Origin: Schistosoma mansoni
Taxonomy: Eukaryota; Platyhelminthes; Trematoda; Strigeidida; Schistosomatidae
DNA length: 64,000 nucleotides
Assembly: GCF_000237925.1 (NCBI RefSeq)
Contig: NC_031500.1
Span: 1,488,001 to 1,552,000, forward strand
Direction: 5' to 3'
Part shown: one piece after another, positions 32,058 to 42,225 of the stretch
Layout of the letters: each line of letters opens with the position of its first letter
How positions within the stretch are numbered: position 1 is the stretch's first letter
The notes under the pieces: model-generated
What the model saw: the letters and a program-made list of their open reading frames with translations, nothing else
The model's database searches: none
Told to the model about the DNA's origin: nothing
Position numbers and translations under genes: made by a program

Positions 32058-35000
32058 TTATATCAAATCGGGGAACATGTGTATGATTGCATCTAACGAT
32101 TTGTATTTAATCAATTGTTCTGTTAATTGTGTCATCTGATGATGAGAATTAACACAAGGGTAATCTATTCCATTGGGTATCTCCACATTCAAAAACTTAC
32201 ATAATGGTTCCCAACCATCACCAAGACGAAGTACTAGAAGACGATCTGATGGTACAGTTTCTTGTACCAATCTATTATATTCATCATAACATTCAAGGAG
32301 TACTTGATCATCATCAAAATTAAGATCATCTTTTTGAAATGCAAACTTTAATGAGTCTTCAGTTAATTTATAGAAATCTGAATTAAGTCCTAAGACTTTA
32401 TCACCTTCTTCAATTTTTAATTTCCATGGATCATTTGATTTGGGTAATACTACTTTACGTAAACTATGTAACCAATCATATTTATCACGTATTGTTAATA
32501 GAACCTGAAAGATGGTATAAAAGAAATAATATATATATTTACTTGTTAATTCATATTTGAAACATTGAATGAATGGACTAAAACATGTACAAGTTAGTAA
32601 TGAATTCAGGAGACTGGAAGTCTTGACAGGGAACGGTGGATCAAAGGTGGCACTTGTTAGCAAAGGACTAGTAGTCACCTTGAAGGTAATGGTGCCATAG
32701 TTGAAATCATGAGTCAGTTGAAGCTAAACTACCATGGAAAACCTAGCACCGCTTGACGGCTGTTTCGTCCTATTATGAGACTCCTCAGCAGTGCACGTTC
32801 ACGATCCCACCTCGCGAGATTTGAACCCAGGACCTACCAGTCACGCGTCAGAGGACTTAACCTCTAGACCACTGAGCTGACCGGCATCCAACGGTGTTCA
32901 TGGCTAACTTCAACCAATCCACGAAGTTTGAGCAACCATTCACCAATTGTCTTCAGTGAGTTGTTATCTCACAACACTGCTGAGGAGTCCCATAGTAGGA
33001 CGAAACGGCCCTAAAGCGGTGCTTCCAGGTTTCCCATGGTAGTCTAGCTTCAGTTGACTCATGATTTTACTTATGAAAATACTGAAATCTTCAAAAAACC
33101 CCTTCTGATTATAATGATGTCATATCAGGGATTAAAGTCCTTATCGTTCGACTTCAACTTGACCTATGGAATTAGAGCAGCGCTATGAACTGGAATGGGT
33201 AACAACGAGTATCAATAAATCATGGGATGACATGGACTGGGTTAAAGGAACGAAAATGGGGAGAAACTTGCTAACTTATTGGCATTCAACAAAATGTTTG
33301 TGGTTATATTCGCCCACATAGGCATCCACAAAACTACATAGGTCTCACTGCATCACACGACAATGAACCAGATCTATCGTAAAAGTTTCCGAAGAACCAT
33401 AGAAAACATCGGAACAGTGAGGGGAGCTGACATAGCTTCAGATCACTACGTGGCGGTTGACAAGATGAAAATGAAGCTAAAGTAGCACTGGACAACGGGA
33501 CAAACATTATTACAAAGGTGCAATCAACATTCTTTCGACATACTGACAGACTAAACAAATTCAAGATAACTCTCAACAGCAGGCTCCAAGACTTACAAGA
33601 TCTACTTAAAGAAGAAGAAACTATTATGGAGGACAACTAGATAGAGATCATAGAAGTCTCAACTCCAAAATATCAGTAGGCTCTGGACCGGGAGAAGCGT
33701 CGTCATGAGGAATGGATCTCAATCGAAACCCTAGACAAGATTCAAGAAAAAAGCCAGAAGATAGCCATTAACAACAGCCGAACACGAACAGAGAAAGTCA
33801 AGGCAGAGACCGAATGCTCAGATGCAAACAACAAAAAGAGGAGCAGCATTAGAGCTGACAAGCGAAAATACGAGTAAGACCTAATAATGACAGTGGAAAA
33901 ACGTGAAAGAGACGGAAATATGAGACAACTACATGACACAATGAAGAAACTGGCAAGGAAACATATAAAACCATAATGACCAGTCACTGAGATACAAGAA
34001 CAACGGAACAGGTGATAAGACCAGCCTCCCTAAATCCTCTAGACGTCAAAGCTGTACCCACAGACATCCCTGTAGTTGTCACTCCACTAACGATCGAAGA
34101 AACCCTCTGAACGATATCATCGGCAGAAACTTCAGGTAGAAGTGACGTTATCAAATTTCTCCACATGTGGTTCACAGCTTGTCCTGTACACCTCGAGGTG
34201 TACAATTGTTCATTTACATGTGTTATTCTGGATCTTCATTTGTACCAATTTCGATGTTCTTACTTTGTGTCGTCGGAATCTCAATGTCAAACTGGTTTTG
34301 CAAGTATAAGTAATAAACAATTCCAACACAAAATTCATTTCATGAATACTCCATAGGGTTTAATCAATGTCATCGTTGAGTTGAACTTTTTGTTTAACAA
34401 TCAGTCGTCTAATAGATGATGCTGAGATCATAGGGTAAGTAATAGTGAGGTTAGACACAGGGTATTAGGGAATGATGGTAAATCAGTTGATGAGGTCATG
34501 AATCTTCATCGACTGAGATGGTTGGGCCATGTGTTACGTATGCCTGAACACCGATTACCACGACGCGCTATGCTGACTAGCGTAGGGGATGGTTGGAAAA
34601 GAGTTAGGGGCGGCCAAAACGAAACGTGGCATCAGTCCTTGAAGTCACTAACTTCTAGTCTGAGCCATGTTGGCAGATGCAGACTACTTGGCTGGGGTCC
34701 GCGTGACTATCGTAACCAATGGTTGGAGACTCTAGGTGACATGGCTCAGAATCGATCACAATGGCGCAGGTGTATACACTCTTTATCTTCCCTTAAACCT
34801 TGAGATTGAAATTGCTTCATAACTTTCTTCCTTCCTATACTATATCCTTATATACAACCTTTCTTTAATATACTACCACCACTAAATTAACTATTTCTAT
34901 GAATTCGGTGTTGATCTTGTTGTGCTAACGAGGTATGGCAACTTGGACCGATGCATAAATGTGCCTGGTCCTACGTTGTAACTGACTGACTGACTAATAG

Positions 35001-35819
35001 ATGATGCGCACTGCTGAGGAGTCCCACAATAGGACGAAACGGCCATACAGTGCTTCCAGGTTTTTCCATGGTGGTCTAGCTTCAATTGACTCATGATTTC
35101 AACTATATAATAGATGAAACAACGATCTAGTTGAAGAAAATGTTAGACGGCTGTATGTCATATTTAGTTATGCTATTCAAACCTAAAAATATCAATTTGA
35201 ATATTCCTCCAATAAAAAAAGAAAAAAAATAGCTATATCAACCATCATAGTTGTTTGCTAAGATCCATGACTCTTTGAAGATGCATCATTTATTTATGTA
35301 TTTAAACACATATACATTGGTACAAGGAGGTACGAAATAGATGTGCGTCACATTAAATCATTCGATTTATGAGATAGCTGAGATACTGTCCGGGTGCACA
35401 AACCGAAACAGGTGATTTTCTTAGGAGGCCATATCCGGAGCCTTTGACCTAAAGGTCTGATTCACAAGGCAATGGAGCATCGTGAGGAGATGCAGTCCCA
35501 TGGTAGCCGGTGACCAACGATTGATTCATACGCCATCTGTTCCCTCAGGATACTGAAGCAAATGGGCACCATTGGTTTGAAATCAAGGTTTTCCAACTCC
35601 CCTAGGTGACGTTTCCGTGACCACCAACCCGGTTAAAGCACCGGACATTCGCTTTCCGTCCTCTCAAATACGTAAACAACAGTAATGACACGAGAAGGCA
35701 GTGAGTAGGACTTCCCTGATTGAGGCTATATACGGGTGGCCATGTGAGAGCATTTCGAGAGGGAGAGCGGACTCTCCCCACTCTCGGCTATACCAGGGCA
35801 TTCGGAGGCAGATAAATAG

Positions 35820-35850
<31 letters not shown>

Positions 35851-36375
35851 GATAATACATCGTTACATGATCTATTTTAAACAGCAGTTGTATACTTGAA
35901 ATACCGTTTCGTCCTAATAACGAACTCCATAGCCGTACTCATCCACAATGTCGTACGTGAGACTCAAACCCAGAGCCTTCGATCTCAGGGTCAAACATTT
36001 AACCTCTCTCCATTGCTGAACCGGCATCCAATGATGTTAATGTGTAACTTCAACTAATCTGAGATTTTTGCGCAATCGACTACCATCGAAAACTTCGAAG
36101 CACTGAACGGAGGTTTCGTCCTATTTTTTGGGGGACTCCTCAATGCGCAATGGGCATTAACGATCCCGCACCCGCGAGATTCAAACCCAGGATCTATAAT
36201 ATAATCAATAACTAGTAATTATAATAACTCGGCCTGTAGCGCCTCCGGGGGCTACTGCCGGTCCCAAGCCCGGGTAAAGGAAGAGGGTTGGGCATGGGGT
36301 TAGCGATCCTATCCCGTAGAAAACCAACTCGCTAAAAAAGCGCTAACCAGAACCAGTAATTATAATAAAGTTTAA

Positions 36376-36417
<42 letters not shown>

Positions 36418-36755
36418 TATAACATTACTTTAGCATTAGGATATATATTCATTAAATCTTTATAGAAACCACATGTTGGTAAATCCGTAGTTGCTATGTA
36501 ACCATCCAATAACTCCTTTAATTTATCATATATTGCTATGGTTTTTGTTGTTAGTGGTGGTGGTGTTGTTATCATATGACTATCATGAATGAGGTTTTGC
36601 CATTTAATGATGTCTGATTGTTTATTAAATATAATTTCAAACATATGATAACATGGTTTATGATAAATAATTTCTAAGGCATTCTTTAAACTTTTTGTTC
36701 CAGTTCTCGGTAGACCAGCTGAGATAACTTGGATTGTTGTTGAAGATTCGATCAT
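32058..36755 (-). CDS. SULT-OR: Sulfotransferase SULT-OR (oxamniquine-activating type)
   Basis: Two exons, 36429-36755 (109 codons) and 32058-32504 (148 codons plus stop), meet in phase 0 across a 3,924-bp GT/AG intron and give 257 residues. That is the length I recall for S. mansoni SULT-OR, whose sequence it follows throughout. The enzyme uses PAPS to transfer sulfate; in S. mansoni it activates the prodrug oxamniquine. Visible features are the 5'-phosphosulfate loop GLPRTGTKS (14-22), Asp91 (reported catalytic base), TIRDKYDW (113-120, 3'-phosphate region) and the C-terminal MFPDLI. Positions tied to drug resistance in the literature (Cys35, Glu142, Leu256, from memory) all carry the sensitive residue. 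The start is the first Met before the loop. An AG at 36766-36767, ten bases upstream, may be a 5'-UTR or trans-splice acceptor. The intron holds LINE and SINE insertions. The gene has the same orientation as the left paralogue at 46.9 kb. Confidence 0.93.
32699..33110. repeat. Beta SINE inverted dimer in SULT-OR intron
   Basis: A minus-strand copy (32699-32989, stopping within the 5' part at CTCACAACA) is fused to a plus-strand 3' part (32990-33110, CTGCTGAGGAGTCCC to the tail CCCCTTCTGAT). The plus hammerhead has GGCCCTAAAGCGGTGC in place of the GTC site, so it is probably uncleavable. Confidence 0.75.
33215..34160 (+). mobile_element. RTE LINE fragment (endonuclease to RT linker), decayed
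   Basis: Shifting frames show RTE text between endonuclease and RT: RGADIASDHY near 33430, DRLNKFKITLN near 33545, IRADKRKYE near 33850 and TPLTIEE near 34080. It lies in the SULT-OR intron on the opposite strand to the gene. It is old and many times broken. Confidence 0.75.
34414..34998 (+). mobile_element. LINE family B C-terminus and 3' UTR
   Basis: Open to the stop at 34801-34803 ([20 protein letters not shown] ... [14 protein letters not shown]), followed by about 180 bp of UTR and GACT repeats. Same family as 6922-8305 but a distinct copy. It lies inside the SULT-OR intron. Confidence 0.85.
35003..35106 (+). repeat. Beta SINE 3' fragment
   Basis: Starts just upstream of the hammerhead and runs to the family end (GACTCATGATTTCAACTAT). 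It abuts the GACT tail of the LINE B copy. Confidence 0.8.
35008..35053 (+). ncRNA. Hammerhead, beta type with altered site
   Basis: Helix I GCACTG/CAGTGC perfect, core CTGAGGA, helix II GTCC/GGAC, GAAA, but the triplet is ATA instead of GTC and helix III is shortened. ATA is allowed by the NUH rule but is usually slow. Confidence 0.6.
35290..35815 (-). repeat. Approx. 500-bp dispersed retro-repeat
   Basis: Minus-strand copy of the repeat at 17562-18006 and 44262-44805. It ends beside a GATA microsatellite (35817-35855). It lies in the SULT-OR intron. Confidence 0.7.
35817..35856. repeat. (GATA)n microsatellite
   Basis: GATA/AATA tetranucleotide run of about 40 bp. Confidence 0.85.
35895..36205 (-). 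repeat. Two diverged beta SINE pieces
   Basis: Minus-strand beta text near 35895-36060 and again at 36075-36205. Both hammerhead regions are decayed. Old copies in the SULT-OR intron. Confidence 0.6.
36226..36410 (-). repeat. Retro-repeat scrap and (AT)n run
   Basis: 36226-36355 is the reverse copy of the scrap at 10740-10880. An AT run follows at 36378-36410, ending about 20 bases from the exon 1 donor of SULT-OR. Confidence 0.6.
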
Positions 36756-36839
36756 TATGGATAAACTGTAAGATGGATATGTCGAATGAAATACTCGTCT
36801 AATATGTCTGTTCTTAACGTATATATATACCCATTGAGT

Positions 36840-36930
36840 GAGAGAGAGGTGGATAGATAGTTGGATGGATAGGAGGAGAGAGATGGAGAGATAGATAGAT
36901 AGATAGGGAGAGAGAGATGAGGGGAGATGT

Positions 36931-36971
<41 letters not shown>

Positions 36972-36975
36972 GGGG
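36840..36975. repeat. GATA-rich microsatellite upstream of SULT-OR
   Basis: GATA repeats (longest about 36930-36970) with GAGA-rich interruptions, 90-220 bases upstream of the SULT-OR start codon. Open frames here come from the repeat. Length changes could affect the promoter or 5' UTR, but no promoter motif is visible. Confidence 0.75.
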
Positions 36976-37231
36976 ATTGATAGTAATATCACGGCACATA
37001 TTATCCCCTACCACCCCCTTTTTTCGAAAATGAAGGATATAAAAAAATTTAGCAATTGGTGATTGGTGAACTGGTTTTGAATGTGTGTGTGCCCAACTGA
37101 AAGTGAACAAACATTTTGTCACCTGTAATGATTTTTTTTAATTGAATGTAAATGGTGCAGCTTTGTAATTTGATTCGTTCAAATCGCAATACAATAAAGT
37201 GCTTTTATTGGATGTGAGAATTGACATTTTG

Positions 37232-37499
37232 TGCTATTATGGGACTCCCCAGCAGTGCGCATCCACGATCCCGCCTCGCGAGCGAGATTCGAAGCCAGGA
37301 TCTACCAGCTTCGCGCCGGAGCACTTAACCGAATGTTTCCTTGAGTTCTAGTGGGAAGCAGTGACCAATGGAGTTCAACCAAGTCTGTTGTAGAGATATC
37401 AACTCACTGAAAACAATTGGTGAACGGTTGCTCAACTTCGTGGATCAGTTGAAGTTAGACATTAACACCGTCGGATGCCGGCACAGTGGTCTACCGGTT
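37232..37499. repeat. Beta SINE inverted dimer with 13-bp target duplication
   Basis: A minus-strand middle part (37232-37330: hammerhead side, then B box and head) is joined to a plus-strand 5' part (37331-37499: ATGTTTCCTTGAGTTCTAGT to GGTCTACCGGTT). One duplication AATTGACATTTTG encloses both (37219-37231, 37500-37512). Neither half keeps a 3' tail. Confidence 0.75.
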
Positions 37500-37615
37500 A
37501 ATTGACATTTTGACATTCGATTATTATTTATAATAATTAACTATTTTTGCATTGTTCCATCAGAGTTTTGAAAAAAAGTTAACTTCAAAATCCATCAGAC
37601 GTCTAAATGACATTT

Positions 37616-37987
37616 TAGATCAGAAGGGGTTTTGTGGAGAATTTAGTATTTTCATAGTTGAAATCATGAGTCAATTGAAGCTAGACCATCATGGAAAACC
37701 TGGAAGCACAGCTTTAGGACCGTTTCATTCTATTATAGGACTCCTCAGCAGTACGCATCCACGATCCCACACCCGCGAGATTCGAATCCAGGACCCACCA
37801 GCTTCGCTCCGGCGCACTTAACCGATAGACCACTGAGCTGGCCGGCATCCAACGGTGTTAATGTCTAACTTCAAATGATCCACGATTTTGAGCAACCGTC
37901 CACCAATTAAGGAGTCACATAATAGGACGAAACGGCCGTCTAGCGCTTCCAGGTTTTCCATGGTGGTCTAGCTCATGATTTCAACTA
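37616..37987. repeat. Beta SINE inverted dimer with 12-bp target duplication
   Basis: A minus-strand copy with complete tail (CAGAAGGGGTTTTGTGGAG) runs to CCACCAATT near 37909, then a plus-strand 3' part (AAGGAGTCACATAATAGGAC to TTTCAACTAT). One duplication TAAATGACATTT encloses both (37604-37615, 37988-37999). One outer end carries the tail; the other stops at AACTAT, as at 22.5 kb. Confidence 0.85.
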
Positions 37988-38104
37988 TAAATGACATTTG
38001 TCACTGTATCGAATTTTTCAATGCAGTGATAGATCTCATAAGAAACATTATTATTATATTTTGTATGTTCCATTGTTAGACATGTAAGTGTTCATTATAT
38101 GACG

Positions 38105-38250
38105 TTGTTTTCATGACACCTTGACAACTTGAACGATTAAATCCGCAACATCGCAAGAGAGAAGACAGAAGACTAGTAAGTAGGAATGTTATTCCCAACA
38201 CAGTGTTCAATATAGTACAAAAATTTCATGTATTTATTGTTTTTTGGAAG
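38105..38250 (+). repeat. Dispersed repeat shared with 21440-21800
   Basis: Short copy of the repeat described at 21440 (ATCGCAAGAGAGAAGACAGA ... AGTAAGTAGGAA). Family unknown. Confidence 0.45.
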
Positions 38251-38261
38251 TTTCGGGTTCG

Positions 38262-38805
38262 AACCATGCGACGCAGGACCGTGGACGCGCACTGATGAGG
38301 AGTCCCATAATAAAACAAAACGGCCGTCAAGTGCTTTCACGTTTTACATGGTGGTCTAGCTAAAATTGATTCATGAATTCAGTTATATAAAATTACCAAA
38401 ATCTCCACAAAATACCCCTTCTGGTTATAACCATATGCTCACTAGTGACTGGCTTCAAGAGGCATTTCCTGGAGCTCTAGTGAGAAGCAGTAACCGATGG
38501 CGTTCAACCAGGTTTGTTGTGAGATAGTAACTCACTGAAGACAATGGTAGATGTGTTTCTCAATTCCGTGGATTGGTTGAAGTTAGACATTAACACCGTT
38601 GGATACTGGCCGGCTCAGTGGTCTAGAGGTTAAGCGTCCGCGCGCGAGGCCGATAGGTTCTGGATTCTCATCTAATGATCGTGGATCGTGGACGCGTACT
38701 GCTGAGAGTCCTACAATAGGACGAAACGGCCTTAAAGCAGTGCTTCCAGGTTTTTCATGATGGTCTAGCTTCAATTGACTCATGATTTCAACTAGGAAAA
38801 TACAA
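38262..38805 (+). repeat. Two tandem beta SINEs
   Basis: A 3' part with tail (38262-38426, B box GGTTCGAACC) is followed by a full copy (38430-38805) beginning CATATGCTCACTAGTGACTG. The first hammerhead has CAAAAC for CGAAAC. The second has GGCCTTAAAGCAGTGC, lacking GTC. Both are probably inactive. Confidence 0.75.
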
Positions 38806-38865
38806 TAATATACAAATAGACGTATACTTTAATAGATTATAGTTTAAATTCATTGAGTATTGTTG

Positions 38866-39290
38866 GTCCAGCTGACGAGTCCCAAATAGGACGAAACGCG
38901 CGTGAAACTGGATTCCACTGCTAGCCACTATCCATCTCTGCTTACCATGCTTGTGAATTAAGGCTATATCGAGGCAATACTCACAGTATGCACATATGCC
39001 AATTAGAAACTGACCAGTTGCAGTCCTAACAAATCGATGGGAAGATTCAAACAAACAATACTCAATGAATTTAAGCTTCACCCCATCGCACAAGCAAGTG
39101 GTTATCAGGACTCAGTAGCTAAGTGGATAACGCGATGGCGTTTGAAGCGGAAGATATTGGGTTCGAGTTCAACAGTGAACATCAACTCTGAGATGTAGGT
39201 ACATCCAGCTGACGAGTCCCAAATAGAACGAAACGCGCGTGAAACTGGATTCCACTGCTAGCCACTATCCATCTCTGCCTACCAAGATTA
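38866..39290 (+). repeat. Two tandem alpha SINEs
   Basis: Unit 1 (38866-39100) has hammerhead and tail; unit 2 (about 39101-39290) has the tRNA-like head (GGACTCAGTAGCTAAGTGGA), B box GGTTCGAGTT and hammerhead. Both ribozymes read GTGAAACTGG where GTCCTGG is expected. Tandem dimers of alpha units are the form from which hammerhead cleavage would release monomers. Confidence 0.8.
38867..38913 (+). ncRNA. Hammerhead-like, alpha type, site lost
   Basis: Core CTGACGA, helix II GTCC/GGAC and GAAA are intact and helix I is perfect (TCCAG/CTGGA). The triplet is GTG, which breaks the NUH rule, followed by AAA. A twin with a helix II mismatch is at 39203-39250. Confidence 0.7.
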
Positions 39291-39960
39291 AAGTTTGTTT
39301 ACATATTTCATTATTAAATATATATCACATTCTAATCATATACAATAATCATATTACAATAATGATTAAACAATTGTTTTGTTAACTTATTTAATGGACA
39401 GAGTCATTCGTACACAATAACAACCTATCTGTACTATTGTACCTTTATTATGTACGGTTGACGATTGTTTACTGCCTATGTATATATACATTTTGCTAGC
39501 CTTACTATTAATGGCTTAATTGATTCGATGATTCATTCATTTCACTATGTATATATATACGTACATCGTGATCCTGTTTACTGTACTCGCTTAATCGCTC
39601 GCTCATACGACTCGAACGCTTACTCGCTTGCTTTTTCGGCACTTCTCTTTCATGCTTGCTTAACATGCCTATAATTTTGGCAATCTTTATATGGTTCAAT
39701 AATAAACGTAATCAACACTTCTGAATTATACACCGTTTGGGCGTTATCGAGCAACGATTATCAGGACGAACAATAGACAAAGTTTAAGGATAATATCGAA
39801 TACTGACCACCAGTTTGATAGATAAATCTCAAATTTCATTGTTCCTTGGTTTCTATACCAATCATTCTTTGTTCTCGTTCTGTTTTCTCCGATCTTTTTT
39901 TAATCTTGTATCTTTAGGCATTTCAATTTTGATTGATGATACATACTACTTATATTTGTC
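39291..39960. other. AT-rich spacer, nothing recognised
   Basis: No exon or element; short open frames near 39465-40015 lack support. Confidence 0.5.
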
Positions 39961-39976
39961 GATATCAGTAGCACAT

Positions 39977-40409
39977 TACTTATTTACGCCTGTTACCCCT
40001 CGTGGAGGAGCATAGGCCACTCACCAGCATTCTCCATCAAACTCTGTTCTGAGCAATCCTTTCCAATTCTTTCCAGTTATTATTCATCCTTTTCAAGTCT
40101 GTTTTGATTTCCCGGCGTAATGTGTTCTTTGTCATACCACTTTTTCGCCTCCCTTCCGGATTCCAAGTTACGGCTTGCCTTGTAATGCACATTGGTGATT
40201 TCTTTAATGTATGTCCTATCCACTTCCAACATTTTTTCCTAATTTCCTCTTCAGCTGGAAGCTGGTTTGTCCTCCCCTCATAAAACGCTGTTGCTGATAG
40301 TATCTGGCCAGTGAATGTTGAGTATTTTGTGTAGACAACTGTTTATAAATACTTGTATCTTCTTGACGATGGATGTAGTAGTTCTCCACGTTTCAGCTCC
40401 GTATAGTAG
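39977..40409 (-). mobile_element. RTE-type LINE (family A), 5'-truncated
   Basis: Bounded by ATCAGTAGCACAT (39964-39976, 40410-40422). It contains antisense RTE C-terminal text (GGAGGAGCATAGGCCACTCAC ... CTGGCCAGTGAATG) and a very short TTAC tail. The frame is broken. Confidence 0.8.
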
Positions 40410-40675
40410 ATCAGTAGCACATACCACAGTTAATTATATATATGATATCATGCATTTTTGACTATCTTATTGTTCATTTAATGTATGAGTAATGAAGTCA
40501 AAAACATTATTTTCAATGAAGACATATGTATAAAGTGTTAGACAATTGAAATCAAATTATGCTCTTATATTCATTCATTTAATCGACTGAATATGCCTGA
40601 GAATCCTAGACAATGTAGTTTGATTGAACATTCTTAAAAAGCATGTGGTTATTACTTACACCTAATGTCTCCTAT

Positions 40676-41790
40676 ATTACTTACTTACTTACGCCTGGTC
40701 CCCGTTATCTGTCCTGCGACCAACACACCAGCATTCTTCATCCAACTCTGTCTTAAATAATCCTTACCACTTGCTATTCATCCTTTTCGTGTCTACTTCC
40801 GATTCCGGATATCTGTCGAACGCGCTTTCTGGAGAGGAACTTTCTCTCAGGATTCTTAGTTAGGGCTTGTCTCGTGATGCAATTTGATGATGTCTTCAAT
40901 GTGTATCCTATCCTTCTTCAACGTCCTTTTCTAATTTCCTCTTCAACTGGAAGCTGGTTTCTCTTCTCTCTCACAGAAAGCTATTTCTGATGGTATCCGG
41001 CCAGTGATTGTTGAGCATCTTGTGAAGACAACTATTTATAATTACTTGTAATTCTTTTGTGATGGCTTTATTAGTTCTCGAAGTTTCAGCTCCATACAGT
41101 AGGACTGTCTTGATGTTCGCACTGAAGATTCTCACTTTGATATTGGTTGACAATTGTTTTATGTTCCGTGTGTTCTTCAATTGTAGAAAAGTGGTCCTTG
41201 CTTTGCCAATCCTTGCCTTGACATCTACATCCGATTTTCCTTGTTTATCAATGATGCTTCCCAGTTACGTGAATATTTCTACATCTTCTGGAGTTTGTCC
41301 ATCAAGTGTGACTGGGTTAGTGTTCTCCATGTTGTATTTGAGAATCTTGCTTTTTCCTTTGTGTATGTTGAGGCCTATTGATGCAGAGGCTACTGCCAAA
41401 TTAGTTCTCTTCGTCTGTATTTGTTCGTGTGTATGGGATAGGACAGTTACGTCATTTGCGAAGTCCAAATCTTCTAATTGATTCTGAAATATCCATTGTA
41501 TTCCGTGCTTCTCCTCGGTTGTCGAGGTCTTCATAATCCAGTCAACCACCAGAAGAAAGAGGAAGGGGGAAGGTAGAAAGCCTTGTCTAACATAGGTCCC
41601 TACTGAAAATGCATTTCTCAGCTGTCCTCCATGCATGACTTTACACTGTAGTCCGTCGTATGAGTTCTAGATAATGTTGGAAATCTTATCAGGAACACCA
41701 TAGCGTCGAAGAATTTTTACTAGTGTCTGTTAAATTTTTGAAACCGGGCTTCATCTATTGTTTGGTCGATAAAAAAGTTCATTAGTTCTA
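40676..41790 (-). mobile_element. RTE-type LINE (family A), RT plus C-terminus
   Basis: From the GTAA-type tail (TTACTTACTTAC at 40678) through the C-terminus to part of the RT: on the minus strand SVGTYVRQGFLPSPFLFLLV near 41560-41615 and LDFANDVTVLSH near 41430. The latter is the YADD block with a changed catalytic residue. It is interrupted by several frame changes and is adjacent to an oppositely oriented piece at 41850. Confidence 0.8.
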
Positions 41791-41849
41791 ACAATCAGTT
41801 TTTGAAATATCACCTTCATACTGTCCATCTATTTAACTACAAATACATC

Positions 41850-42225
41850 ATGTTTGCTTTGGAACTCAAAACAGTTGTCAACCAACAACAAGATCAGAAT
41901 TTTCAATGTAAATATCAAGACAGTTCTACTGTATGGGGCGGAGACGTGGAGAACTACGAAAGCTATCATCCAGAATATACAGGTGTTTATTAACAGTTGT
42001 CTGCGCAAGATACTACGGATCTGTTGGTCAGAAACTATCAACAACAAGCTACTATGGGAGACAACAAATCAGATTTCAGTGGAGGAAGAAATCAGGAAGA
42101 CGCGCTGGAAGTGGATAGGACATACATTGAGGAAATCACACAAGTGCGTCACAAGGCAAGTCTTCACTTGGAATCCTGAAGGCGAAAGGAAAAGTGGAAG
42201 ACTGGGAGTATTGTAATGAATGAAG
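41850..42225 (+). mobile_element. RTE-type LINE (family A) fragment
   Basis: Plus-strand open text from [16 protein letters not shown] to [10 protein letters not shown] (about 120 codons), lacking the usual 3' end and tail. It lies about 60 bp from the minus-strand copy, so the pair may be one twin-primed insertion or two events. Confidence 0.75.

Noticed and set aside
36417-37122. Extended N-terminus of SULT-OR through IYLSIYLS-type repeats
   Set aside because: The extension is translated GATA microsatellite upstream; the known protein starts at MIESS.
2371-38805. tRNA genes at the many TCGAATC B boxes
   Set aside because: The heads belong to SINEs, lack a complete cloverleaf and are followed by hammerhead and SINE tails.
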